A DNA stretch of 64,000 nucleotides. Origin: Chlorobiota bacterium. Its GTDB lineage: Bacteria; Bacteroidota; Chlorobiia; Chlorobiales; Chlorobiaceae. A model generated the notes under the pieces. It did no database searches. It was given only the letters and a program-made list of their open reading frames with translations, and had not been told where the DNA came from. The stretch is from positions 28,658 to 92,657 of the forward strand of contig VGMX01000007.1 in assembly GCA_016866305.1 (NCBI GenBank). Reading direction: 5' to 3'. Positions within the stretch are counted from its first letter, which is position 1, and each line of letters begins with the position of its first letter. Shown one piece after another: positions 56,294 through 64,000 of this stretch. A program made the translations under genes and the position numbers.

Positions 56294-57286
56294 TTAGGTG
56301 TTGTTCTGCAGATCGTAATAGGGCGACGGAGTGGCAAGGTAGTTTCGCACATACTCTCCGACACCCTGTTCAAGCGGGGTCATTGCCGCATGATAGCCGG
56401 CATGGCGGAGTTTGCGCATGTCTGCACAGGTGTGGTACTGATAGCGGCCCTGCAGTTGTTCTGGCATTGGCACGTAGCTGATGGACGGCTCCATGTCGAG
56501 CGCCTCGAAGGTGGCTTTCACCAGATCGTTGAAGCTTCTCGGCACCCCGCTTCCCGCGTTGAAAAGGCCCGATACTTCGGGATGCTCGAGCAACCATGCC
56601 ATGATGTCGGTGCAGTCGCGGATGTAGACGAAATCACGCAGCTGTTCGCCATCCCGGTAGTCCGGGCGGTATGATTTGAAGAGGCTTGCCTGACCGTTCC
56701 TGATGATCTGGCGGAACGCCTTGTAGACCACACTGGTCATCTCCCCCTTGTGGTACTCGTTCGGGCCGTAGACATTGAAGAACTTCAGGCCGGCGGCTTT
56801 TGCAAGGACGCCGTTGCGTAGCGCCCACCGGTCGAACATCTGCTTGGAGTAGCCGTACATGTTGAGCGGCCGGAGTGTGTCGAGCGCAGCTTCATCGTCG
56901 GCATATCCGGCCCGGCCATCCCCGTAGGTTGCCGCGCTTGATGCGTAGATGAGCCTGACACCGCTTTTCATGCAGTATGCCGCGATGCTTTTCGAGCAGG
57001 CGAAATTCCGTTCGACGAGCAGGTCGGCATCCGATTCGGTTGTGGCGCTGATTGCGCCCATGTGGATGATGGCGCTTATGTTCCGGAAAGCTCCCGATTC
57101 GAGCATCGGCAGGAACGTTTCCCTGGGGATGAAATCGGCGAACCTGAGCCCCGAAAGATTCCGCCACTGTTCCGTATCCGTCGAGCCGAGAGTGTCGACG
57201 ACCACGATATCGTCAAATCCTTCCCGGTTGAGCTTCCAGAGCACGGCGCTGCCGATAAATCCGGCTCCTCCGGTGATGATGATCAT
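56294..57286 (-). CDS. hldD: ADP-glyceromanno-heptose 6-epimerase
   Basis: HldD epimerises ADP-D-glycero-D-manno-heptose to the L-glycero form for lipopolysaccharide core. The 330-residue short-chain dehydrogenase has GGAGFIGSAV at its start, the YGYSK catalytic pair and a family-specific FFNVYGPNEYHKGEM. The ATG at 57286 is chosen because it begins exactly at the Rossmann strand; the frame extends upstream without a good site. It implies heptose in the outer membrane. Confidence 0.88.
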   Translation of the reverse strand: MIIITGGAGFIGSAVLWKLNREGFDDIVVVDTLGSTDTEQWRNLSGLRFADFIPRETFLPMLESGAFRNISAIIHMGAISATTESDADLLVERNFACSKSIAAYCMKSGVRLIYASSAATYGDGRAGYADDEAALDTLRPLNMYGYSKQMFDRWALRNGVLAKAAGLKFFNVYGPNEYHKGEMTSVVYKAFRQIIRNGQASLFKSYRPDYRDGEQLRDFVYIRDCTDIMAWLLEHPEVSGLFNAGSGVPRSFNDLVKATFEALDMEPSISYVPMPEQLQGRYQYHTCADMRKLRHAGYHAAMTPLEQGVGEYVRNYLATPSPYYDLQNNT

Positions 57287-57346
57287 GTCGGGCTGGTAAA
57301 GTTGAGCGTACAGGGTAGCAAAATAGGAAGCCGGGTGCAGAAAAGC

Positions 57347-57385
57347 AAAAGGCCGTTTCCCCCACGAAGGGAGAAACGGCCTTTT
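57347..57385 (-). terminator. Strong rho-independent terminator
   Basis: AAAAGGCCGTTTC (57347-57359) and GAAACGGCCTTTT (57373-57385) are perfect complements. The stem lies 16 bases after the sigma-like gene and upstream of hldD; it likely ends the former on the minus strand. Confidence 0.85.
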
Positions 57386-57401
57386 GCCAGGAGAACATTC
57401 T

Positions 57402-57824
57402 TCAGGCGGAGGCTTTGAGAATGTCATCGTGAACAAGCAGCTTGCGGCCCCAGAACAGCCATATGCGGATGGTGTCAACCGGCTTTTCGAGAATTTCGGA
57501 AATCATGTCGTGACGCAGGCCGGAAATTTCACTCAGCAGCACCGACAGCTTGATGTCGGCTGCCCGTTTTCTTATGGCAGTCCCAAGCCTTGCGTTGCCT
57601 TTGCAGTGCCTGTGGCTGAGGCAGAAATCGGTATGCTGGCCGAAGCGGTCGGTATAGCAGGTTCTGAACGTTTTCAGAAGATCCTGTTCCGGGGTGTTCA
57701 TATCCGCGTTCAGATAGGTGCAATTGACGAGATCGCGCGAATGCTCTTCACTTCCGGTCATCCAGTACGCTATGCTGTATATGTCGTCAAGCAGATCGAG
57801 AGCAGTTTTATCATTCTTTTTCAT
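57402..57824 (-). CDS. Small ECF-sigma-like regulatory protein
   Basis: The 140-residue protein resembles a shortened ECF sigma factor. The N-terminal part (LDLLDDIYSIAYWMTGSEEH) recalls region 2, and the C-terminal SEISGLRHDMISEILEKPVD and IRIWLFWGRKLL recall the region 4 helix-turn-helix. The middle holds unusual Cys/His residues (CYTDRFGQHTDFCLSHRHC). A promoter-binding or anti-termination role is inferred. It has its own terminator and a promoter region shared with the divergent hisC gene. Confidence 0.6.
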   Translation of the reverse strand: MKKNDKTALDLLDDIYSIAYWMTGSEEHSRDLVNCTYLNADMNTPEQDLLKTFRTCYTDRFGQHTDFCLSHRHCKGNARLGTAIRKRAADIKLSVLLSEISGLRHDMISEILEKPVDTIRIWLFWGRKLLVHDDILKASA

Positions 57825-58002
57825 GGCGTCTCCTTCTGTATATAGGATATAATTGATCCTGATTTAAAGGTATAAAAAAATCGGGCAATGTCCAGTTTTT
57901 TTTATAAAAAATCTTAAAAAGATGCTTTTTTTAGTGTGGCCCGGAAAACCGTTGCGGACAGGGCAGTCGCCATCCTTCGGGTGGTAACAGTAAATAATTG
58001 AA

Positions 58003-59070
58003 ATGAAACGAGATATAAAGGAACTCCTGAATCCTGCCCTGCGCAGCATCGAGGTGTACAGGGTCGAAGGGGGACAGGAGGCGGCAATCAAGCTCAACCA
58101 GAACGAAAGTCCTTTCGACCTGCCGTTGTGGCTCAAGGAGGAGATTCTCGGGGAGTTTCTCAAGGAACCGTGGAACCGGTATCCCGACATCCTGCCGTTC
58201 AGGGCCATGGAAGCCTATGCGGATTTTACGGGTGTGTCGCGTGATTCGGTCATCATGAGCAACGGGTCCAATGAGATGCTCTACACGATTTTTCTGGCCT
58301 GTCTCGGCCCGGGGAAGAAGATTCTCATTCCCGAGCCCTCGTTTTCCCTCTACGAGAAGATTGCGCTCTTGCTCCAGGCCGAGGTGGTTCCGGTGCCCAT
58401 GCTGCCCGGCCTTGGATTCGATGCCGGAGCGATCATTGAAAGGGCGGGTGCCGAAGCGGTTGATTTTATCGTGCTTTCGACGCCGAACAACCCTACCGGA
58501 AAGTCGCTGCCATACGAAGATGTCTGCCGTATTGTACGGGAGTCCGACGCCCTTGTGCTTGTTGACGAGGCGTATATCGAGTTCTCGCGGGAAAAATCCG
58601 TGCTGCCGCTCGTCGATGAACTGCCGAATCTCATCGTTCTTCGCACGATGTCCAAAGCGCTTGCGCTGGCGGGCATGCGCATCGGGTTCGCCATCGCGAA
58701 TCCCTCGCTGCTCGCTGAGATCGCCAAACCGAAAATTCCGTTTTCGTCCGGACGGCTTGCCGAGATCACCCTGCAGCATGTGCTGAAACATTACTACCTC
58801 GTTACCGACGCGGTGTCCTATATTCTGTCCGAACGCGAGCGCATCTTTGCCGATCTTGAAGGTGTTCCGGGCCTCGATGTGTTCGCAAGCGATACCAATT
58901 TTCTCATTATCAGGGTGCCGGATGCCCGCGCCGTTTTTCATGCCCTTGGCGGTTCGGGAATTCTTGTCCGCAACGTGTCGGGGTATGCGCTCATGGAGAA
59001 CTGCCTGCGCTTCAATGTCGGTCTGCGTGAGGAGAACGACCGGCTCATCGCAAGAATCAAGAGCCTGTAG
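58003..59070 (+). CDS. hisC: Histidinol-phosphate aminotransferase
   Basis: HisC is a PLP enzyme of histidine synthesis; it transaminates imidazole-acetol phosphate. The 355-residue protein has the N-terminal KLNQNESPFDLP, the NNPTG motif in STPNNPTGKSLPYE, and the PLP-lysine segment RTMSKALALAGMRIG. Length is normal. A TrmH-type methyltransferase gene follows by one base, so they form an operon. Confidence 0.93.
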   Translation: MKRDIKELLNPALRSIEVYRVEGGQEAAIKLNQNESPFDLPLWLKEEILGEFLKEPWNRYPDILPFRAMEAYADFTGVSRDSVIMSNGSNEMLYTIFLACLGPGKKILIPEPSFSLYEKIALLLQAEVVPVPMLPGLGFDAGAIIERAGAEAVDFIVLSTPNNPTGKSLPYEDVCRIVRESDALVLVDEAYIEFSREKSVLPLVDELPNLIVLRTMSKALALAGMRIGFAIANPSLLAEIAKPKIPFSSGRLAEITLQHVLKHYYLVTDAVSYILSERERIFADLEGVPGLDVFASDTNFLIIRVPDARAVFHALGGSGILVRNVSGYALMENCLRFNVGLREENDRLIARIKSL

Positions 59071-59071
59071 G

Positions 59072-59611
59072 ATGGGTTTCAGGAAACTGACCGGTCCGGA
59101 GATGAACCGGATCCCTGCCGAAGCGATCCGGGGTTCCCTGCGTCATCCGGTGTACCTGATGCTGCACAACATCCGGAGCATGTGGAATGTCGGCTCCATG
59201 TTCCGTACCGCGGATGCCGCAGGTATAAAAAAGATCATCATTACCGGTTATACCGCCACTCCGCCGCGCAAGCAGATCGACAAGACCGCGCTTGGCGCCC
59301 AGGAGAGCGTCCGCTGGGAATACGCTGCCGATCCGCTCGATGCCATCATGCACCTGAAAGCCGATGGGGTCAGGATATGCGGACTTGAAATCGCCGACAG
59401 GAGCCGACCCTATACGGCAACCGGCCGGGAAGATTTTCCTCTGTGTCTGGTCGTCGGCAACGAGGTTGAGGGTATCGACGATGAGGTGCTTGCATGCTGC
59501 GACGATGTGCTTGAAATTCCGCAGTACGGATCGAAACACTCCCTGAACGTGGCTGTTGCTGCAGGTATAGCGCTTTTCGAGCTTGTCAGGACGGTTCGGG
59601 GGGGCATGTAA
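59072..59611 (+). CDS. TrmH-family (SPOUT) RNA methyltransferase
   Basis: The 179-residue protein has the SPOUT knot motifs: HNIRSMWNVGSMFRTADAAG near the N-terminus, LVVGNEVEGIDDEVL and IPQYGSKHSLNVAVAAGIAL at the end. These bind S-adenosylmethionine in the trefoil knot. The likely target is ribose 2'-O in tRNA or rRNA, but the substrate cannot be told. The ATG lies one base after the hisC stop. Confidence 0.9.
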   Translation: MGFRKLTGPEMNRIPAEAIRGSLRHPVYLMLHNIRSMWNVGSMFRTADAAGIKKIIITGYTATPPRKQIDKTALGAQESVRWEYAADPLDAIMHLKADGVRICGLEIADRSRPYTATGREDFPLCLVVGNEVEGIDDEVLACCDDVLEIPQYGSKHSLNVAVAAGIALFELVRTVRGGM

Positions 59612-59676
59612 CTTTTTGGTCGTTCTCCTTGTTTTTCCGTTACAATGGTGTAAAGGTCTTTAAACGTGTTCTTCAG

Positions 59677-60537
59677 ATGCTTCATTACAAGACATATGAT
59701 CACCCCGACACTCATGCTCCCTGGGTGGTTTTTGTGCATGGCGCCGGCGGCAGTTCATCGATCTGGTTTCTGCAGATAAAGGAGTTCATCAGGCATTTCA
59801 ATGTGCTGCTCGTTGATCTGCGCGGGCACGGCAAATCAAAGCATATCGTCACGCTGAAGGACGACCGTCATTACAATTTCGAGGACATCACCCGCGACAT
59901 CATCGAGGTGCTCGATACCGAGCAGATCGAAAAGGCGCATTTCGTGGGGATTTCACTTGGAACCATCCTGATCCGCAACATGAGTGAAATCGCTCCCGAG
60001 CGGGTCAGTTCGATGATCATGGGGGGGGCGATCATCCGGCTGAACGTGCGGGCAAAGGTGCTGGTGGCCCTGGGTAATGCGTTCAAGCGAGTGGTGCCGT
60101 ACATGTGGCTTTACAGCTTTTTTGCATGGATCATCATGCCGCGCGAGAGGCACAAGAAGTCGCGCCTGCTGTTTGTGAACGAGGCGAAGAAGGTTGCCCA
60201 GAAGGAGTTCATGCGCTGGTTCCGCCTCACCTACGAGCTGACGCCGCTTCTGAAGTATTTCGAGGAGAAGGATACCGGTATTCCAACCCTCTATCTCATG
60301 GGTGACGAGGATCACATGTTCCTTCCGGCAGTCCGCCTTATCATTACCCGCCATACCAACTCATGGCTCGAGGTGATCAGGAACTCAGGCCATGTCTGCA
60401 ATGTCGACCAGCCGAGGGAGTTCAATGCAAGGGCTATCGCATTTCTCAACCGGATGCATGCCGCAGGCAAGCGCGAGGTATCGGCACCGTCCGGCATGCC
60501 CGGCCTTGTGACCTGTCAGGCTATCGGTTTGTTGTAG
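59677..60537 (+). CDS. Alpha/beta hydrolase
   Basis: The 286-residue protein has the FVHGAGGSSSIW oxyanion segment, LLVDLRGHGKSK, the nucleophile elbow VGISLGT with Ser, and a late GHV with the catalytic His. The middle lid (about residues 130-190) has a hydrophobic stretch VVPYMWLYSFFAWIIM that could touch a membrane. The start at 59677 begins at the first beta-strand (MLHYKTYDHP). The last 22 bases overlap the convergent pth gene. The substrate is unknown. Confidence 0.85.
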   Translation: MLHYKTYDHPDTHAPWVVFVHGAGGSSSIWFLQIKEFIRHFNVLLVDLRGHGKSKHIVTLKDDRHYNFEDITRDIIEVLDTEQIEKAHFVGISLGTILIRNMSEIAPERVSSMIMGGAIIRLNVRAKVLVALGNAFKRVVPYMWLYSFFAWIIMPRERHKKSRLLFVNEAKKVAQKEFMRWFRLTYELTPLLKYFEEKDTGIPTLYLMGDEDHMFLPAVRLIITRHTNSWLEVIRNSGHVCNVDQPREFNARAIAFLNRMHAAGKREVSAPSGMPGLVTCQAIGLL

Positions 60538-61088
60538 TGGTTCATGGCGTGCCCGATCCCGTTCGATACGAAATCAAGTGCCGCGTCGGCGCATGCGGGC
60601 AGCACTTTTTCAAGGGTTTTCCTCTCCTCTTCACTGAATTTCCCCAGGACGAACGATGAAAACGATGCCGGCGGCGGCTCTTCCAGCCGGATGCCGATTC
60701 TCAGCCGGGCGAATTCGTCGCTTCCCAGACACTCGATAATGTGTTTCAGCCCGTTTTGCCCTCCCGCAGACCCTTTTGCCCGGAGCCGTATCGAGCCCGA
60801 GGGGAGGTTGAGGTCGTCGCAGATCACCAGGATATCCTTCAGTGCGATCTTCCAGAAGTTCATGGCGGCAACCACGGCGTGTCCGGACAGGTTCATGTAG
60901 GTCATGGGCTTGAGCAGGATGATCGGGGTGTTCCTCCAGCTGATTTTTGCAAAGTGGAAGTTGCCCCGGCCTTTGCTGAGCGGAGCCTGGAACGATGCGG
61001 CAAGCCGGTCGATGACATCGAATCCCACATTGTGGCGTGTTCCGGTGTGCCGGGCTTCCGGGTTGCCGAGGCCTACGAGAAGTTTCAT
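60516..61088 (-). CDS. pth: Peptidyl-tRNA hydrolase
   Basis: Pth frees tRNA from prematurely released peptidyl-tRNA. The 190-residue protein starts MKLLVGLGNPEARHTGTRHN, with the catalytic His in that segment, then the family's TYMNLSGHAV and ICDDLNLPSGSIRLR. Length is normal. The start at 61088 gives the standard N-terminus; upstream codons in the frame overlap a hairpin. It converges on the hydrolase gene. Confidence 0.96.
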   Translation of the reverse strand: MKLLVGLGNPEARHTGTRHNVGFDVIDRLAASFQAPLSKGRGNFHFAKISWRNTPIILLKPMTYMNLSGHAVVAAMNFWKIALKDILVICDDLNLPSGSIRLRAKGSAGGQNGLKHIIECLGSDEFARLRIGIRLEEPPPASFSSFVLGKFSEEERKTLEKVLPACADAALDFVSNGIGHAMNHYNKPIA

Positions 61089-61117
61089 GAGCGGTTCAGG
61101 CATGGATTGAAATGGCA

Positions 61118-61139
61118 ACGGCCCCGAAACCGGGGCCGT
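61118..61139 (-). terminator. Short GC-rich hairpin after the pyrophosphatase gene
   Basis: ACGGCCCCG and CGGGGCCGT pair around AAAC. It lies 27 bases after the pyrophosphatase stop and before the pth start on the same strand, so it could end the pyrophosphatase message. The T-tract is weak. Confidence 0.55.
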
Positions 61140-61166
61140 CACATGGTACGAAATGCCGTGAAGAAA

Positions 61167-63251
61167 TCAAAGCAGCGGCGCAATGACAAGCGCTACGACG
61201 GCGATGAGCTTCATGAGGATGTTCAGGCTCGGTCCGCTGGTATCCTTGAGCGGATCGCCGACCGTGTCGCCGACGACAGCGGCCTTGTGCGTGTCGGAGC
61301 CTTTGCCGTACGTGACACCGTCGAACTCGATTTTCCCTTCGATACGTTTTTTCGCGTTATCCCAGGCTCCGCCGGCATTCGACTGGAAGATCGCCATCAA
61401 CACGCCTGACGAGGTGACGCCGGCAAGCAGACCTCCGAGCATGTCCTTCGAGATGAATCCGACCACGACCGGAACCAGCACACCCATGAGGCCGGGCAGG
61501 ATCATCTCCCTGATGGCCGCCTTGGTGGAGATATCGACGCAGTGCGCGAACTCGGCTTCGGCGGTGCCTTCACGCAGGCCGGGGATTTCATTGAACTGAC
61601 GTCCGACCTCGTTGATCATGTCGGAAGCCGCTCGTCCCACGGCGCCCATGGCCATGGCGCTGAAGACGAAGGGGAGCATGGCACCGATGAGCAGACCCGC
61701 CATGATGATTGGCTGCGAGATGTCAAGCGAAGTGACGTGCGCCTGCTGACGGAATGCTGCGAAGAGCGCAAGGGCGGTCAGGGCGGCACTGCCGATGGCG
61801 AAGCCTTTTCCGATGGCCGCGGTGGTGTTGCCGACCGCATCGAGCTTGTCGGTGCGCTCGCGCACTTCGGCAGGAAGGCCGGCCATTTCGGCGATACCTC
61901 CGGCGTTGTCGGAGATCGGTCCGTAGGCATCAACCGCAAGCTGGATGCCGGTGACGGAGAGCATGCCGAGTGCGGCGATAGCGATACCGTAAAGACCTGA
62001 AAAGTGATAGGACGCCACGATTGCGATAGAGAGCACGATAACCGGCAGACCGGTTGACATCATGCCGGTGCCGAGTCCCGCGATGATGTTGGTTGCCGCA
62101 CCGGTGATGCTCTGGCGTGCGATGCCGACGACCGGTTTGTTGTGCGTGGAGCAGTAGTACTCGGTGATCATGCCGATCAGCACGCCGGCAACCAGTCCGA
62201 TGATGACTGCGTAGAAGATGTTCAGCGAGGTGTAGGTGAACCCGTCAGCTGTCCAGCTTTTCGGCAGGAAGTAGTCGATGATGAAGTAGCTGAGCACGGC
62301 CATGATGATGGAGGCGCCGAACTCGCCCATGTTCAGGCCGGTCTGCGGGTTGCCGCCTTCCTTCACCTTCACGAAGAACGATCCTGCAATGGAGACGAGA
62401 ATGCCTACGGCTGCAATGATGAGCGGAAGCGTGACGGCGGCTACGGGGTTGACGCCCATCGTATTGAAGACCGGCACGAATGCGGCACCGAGCACCATGG
62501 TGCCGATGATGGCGCCCACATAGCTTTCAAACAGGTCGGCGCCCATGCCGGCTACGTCGCCCACGTTGTCACCAACGTTGTCGGCGATGGTGGCCGGGTT
62601 GCGCGGGTCGTCTTCAGGAATGCCTTCGTAAACCTTGCCTGCAAGGTCGGCGCCGACGTCTGCCGCCTTGGTGTAGATACCGCCGCCGACGCGGGCAAAG
62701 AGCGCGATTGATGAAGCGCCGAGCGAGAAGCCGGAGATGAGGTTGATCACCTCTTCCACCTGGGCAAGGGTGGGGAACATCTGCGAGTAGACAATGAAGA
62801 GGGCCGACAGCCCGAGGACGCCGAGACCGACAACGGAGAGTCCCATGACGAGGCCGCCCGAGAAGGCGATGTTGAGCGCCTGGCCGAGACCGGTTCGTGC
62901 CGCGTTCGTGGTGCGTACGTTGGCTTTGGTGGCGACCCTCATGCCGAAAAAGCCGGCAAGGGCCGAGCAGAGCGCGCCGACGACGAAACTGACGGCGATA
63001 ATGGGCGAGGTTGCCGGGCGGCCGCTGTTTGCGTAGGCAAGCAGCGCCGCAACGGCGATGACGAAGATGACAAGAACCTTGTACTCCCTTTTCAGAAAGG
63101 CGAGAGCGCCGTCTGCAATATGGGCTCCGATTTTCGACATTTTTTCAGTGCCTTCGGACTGTTTCGATATCCAGGAGGCTTTGAAAAAGGCATAGAGCAA
63201 TGCAAGCACACCACTAACAGGAATTGCATACAGAATGGTTTGGTTATCCAT
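61167..63251 (-). CDS. hppA: Membrane-bound pyrophosphatase, K+-dependent type
   Basis: This 694-residue membrane protein pumps ions (H+ or Na+) using pyrophosphate. It has about 16 helices, the pyrophosphate-binding [13 protein letters not shown] and [21 protein letters not shown] motifs, and a C-terminal acid/base cluster with [15 protein letters not shown]. The site reading [10 protein letters not shown] has Ala where potassium-independent enzymes have Lys, so it is predicted to need K+. Whether it moves Na+ or H+ is not decided. The ATG at 63251 gives the usual short N-terminus. Confidence 0.93.
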   Translation of the reverse strand: MDNQTILYAIPVSGVLALLYAFFKASWISKQSEGTEKMSKIGAHIADGALAFLKREYKVLVIFVIAVAALLAYANSGRPATSPIIAVSFVVGALCSALAGFFGMRVATKANVRTTNAARTGLGQALNIAFSGGLVMGLSVVGLGVLGLSALFIVYSQMFPTLAQVEEVINLISGFSLGASSIALFARVGGGIYTKAADVGADLAGKVYEGIPEDDPRNPATIADNVGDNVGDVAGMGADLFESYVGAIIGTMVLGAAFVPVFNTMGVNPVAAVTLPLIIAAVGILVSIAGSFFVKVKEGGNPQTGLNMGEFGASIIMAVLSYFIIDYFLPKSWTADGFTYTSLNIFYAVIIGLVAGVLIGMITEYYCSTHNKPVVGIARQSITGAATNIIAGLGTGMMSTGLPVIVLSIAIVASYHFSGLYGIAIAALGMLSVTGIQLAVDAYGPISDNAGGIAEMAGLPAEVRERTDKLDAVGNTTAAIGKGFAIGSAALTALALFAAFRQQAHVTSLDISQPIIMAGLLIGAMLPFVFSAMAMGAVGRAASDMINEVGRQFNEIPGLREGTAEAEFAHCVDISTKAAIREMILPGLMGVLVPVVVGFISKDMLGGLLAGVTSSGVLMAIFQSNAGGAWDNAKKRIEGKIEFDGVTYGKGSDTHKAAVVGDTVGDPLKDTSGPSLNILMKLIAVVALVIAPLL

Positions 63252-63703
63252 GTGTTTTCTGGTTGAAATTGCTTGAAACCTTGGAACTGAAAGAGACAAG
63301 AGCATTATGTGCGGCTTTGAAAAAAGCCTGTCCGGTGCAGTCACGTGAAGCCGTGGAAGCAGGCGACACTGTGGGTATGTACTATGACTGTATAAATCAT
63401 AACAATCGTAAAATCTACGATTTATCAGCACGAGATCAAAGCTCGAGGTTGAATTATTCCTCCGCTGCAGCGAAAAACGCCGGTCGAGAGACCGAGGCAG
63501 GAACTGAGGAAAGATTCCCACAGGGTCATGACGAAAAACGTTGCAATTGCCATTGCTTAATTGCTGAAAAAGAATGAAATTTGGTTCTGCCGTTCGGATC
63601 GGCATCCCAGCAGATCCGTTTCGGGCAGATCTGTTCTTTGTCATGTTTGCGGTGTTCTGTTTTCAATGGTCTTTTTTTAGAACAAACAGTGCTAAAACGT
63701 ACA
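63252..63703. other. 450-base region between two pyrophosphatase-type genes
   Basis: This divergent spacer carries no supported gene. A locally AT-rich part around 63370-63430 (GATTGTTATGATTTATACAG on the minus strand) could hold the hppA promoter. A run of eight T ends near 63678, shortly before the downstream ATG. Confidence 0.35.
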
Positions 63704-63892
63704 ATGAAAAAACCTTTCAAAGTTGCATGGGCTGCCGGAACCGGATCGGTTCTCGGTGCCTTCGGTGTATTGCTGCAATCGTCAAAAGCGATAGCAAGCG
63801 AGGCCGATCTTGTCTTGCCGGATTTACATTCGGTCTCCTTTCTGGGTGGTATCCCCGGTTACACGCTTCTTATGGGAACCTCGATTTATTGA
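63704..63892 (+). pseudogene. Likely N-terminal remnant of a second membrane pyrophosphatase
   Basis: The 62-residue frame starts MKKPFKVAWAAGTGSVLGAF, a signal-like helix, and continues ASEADLVLPDLHSVSFLGG to GYTLLMGTSIY, then stops. The EADLVLPDL-SVSFLG-GYTLLM pattern is what I recall at the start of a divergent pyrophosphatase group with an extended N-terminus. After the stop, downstream frames to the window end do not clearly resume. It is either a frameshifted copy or a decayed remnant. Confidence 0.4.
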
Positions 63893-64000
63893 GTTTTGAT
63901 ATATCTCTGTACTTGAGTCAGCCGGAAAGCTCGTAGTCGATCCTAAAAAACACCGTTCTTTGACACATTTTGGGCTTAAAAGCCCCCTGGAAGCACCTCT

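Noticed and set aside
61118..61139. GC-rich hairpin considered as an element controlling pth
   Set aside because: Its place right after the pyrophosphatase stop fits a terminator better, and no ligand or ribosome-site overlap is seen.
1..64000. tRNA, rRNA, riboswitch or complete insertion sequence
   Set aside because: None was recognised by eye. A covariance-model scan would be needed to exclude small RNA genes.

Overview
The window looks like chromosomal DNA of a green sulfur bacterium (Chlorobiota, Chlorobium group). The evidence is a set of phototroph genes: a BchC-type dehydrogenase (15.9-16.8 kb), a bacteriochlorophyll synthase of the BchG/BchK type (34.9-35.9 kb), two small 8Fe-8S ferredoxins with the sequence style of Chlorobium reaction-centre acceptors (53.9 and 55.0 kb), and a small protein resembling chlorosome envelope protein CsmB (26.8 kb). 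Most core genes are GC-rich, closely packed and sometimes overlap at convergent 3' ends.

Regions 0-36 kb and 50-64 kb are mainly housekeeping. In order they hold: a CnoX-like thioredoxin, RlmI, a DUF4292 lipoprotein, Fe-SOD, CoaE, an esterase-tatC pair, a polyprenyl diphosphate synthase, a PASTA protein, a ClC channel with CBS domains, a two-gene nucleoside-type ABC transporter joined to bchC, radA-folD, a DUF3109-rpoN-hslV-hslU-aroQ run, a NUDIX/nitroreductase fusion, pepD, an alcohol dehydrogenase, an EEP-fold phosphodiesterase, a ZIP transporter, a LOG protein, a glycosyltransferase and the chlorophyll synthase. After the CRISPR region come a Rieske/flavin-reductase fusion, a D,D-carboxypeptidase, the ferredoxin pair, phoH, hldD, hisC, a TrmH-type methyltransferase, pth and a membrane pyrophosphatase. 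Gene remnants are scattered through both parts: pfkA tail (24.5 kb), purT (29.1 kb), a NifX-family mini-ORF (30.0 kb), a B12/radical-SAM remnant between the ferredoxins (54.2-54.9 kb) and the start of a second pyrophosphatase (63.7 kb).

The centre (36.1-49.9 kb) is a type III-A CRISPR-Cas locus with a reverse transcriptase-Cas1 fusion. The order is cas2, RT-cas1, a leader, an array of 22 repeats and 21 spacers, a P-loop NTPase, Csx3 ring nuclease, a small membrane protein, a Csx15-like gene, cas10, csm2, csm3, csm4, csm5 and cas6. All are on the + strand. The adaptation genes and cas6 have host-like GC-rich sequence, but most of the stretch from the P-loop gene to csm5 is AT-rich, and diverged copies of a short repeat lie before cas10 and after the locus. 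Cas10 keeps its GGDD cyclase motif but has no visible HD domain, and both cas10 (at a G9 tract) and csm5 are interrupted by a one-base frame change.

The most interesting points are these. Four spacers, read as the reverse complement, look like bacterial or phage translation starts, as expected if RT-Cas1 captures spacers from RNA. A cyclic-oligoadenylate-degrading enzyme (Csx3) is present, but no recognisable Csm6/Csx1-type effector is, which makes the small membrane protein at 41.5 kb a candidate effector.
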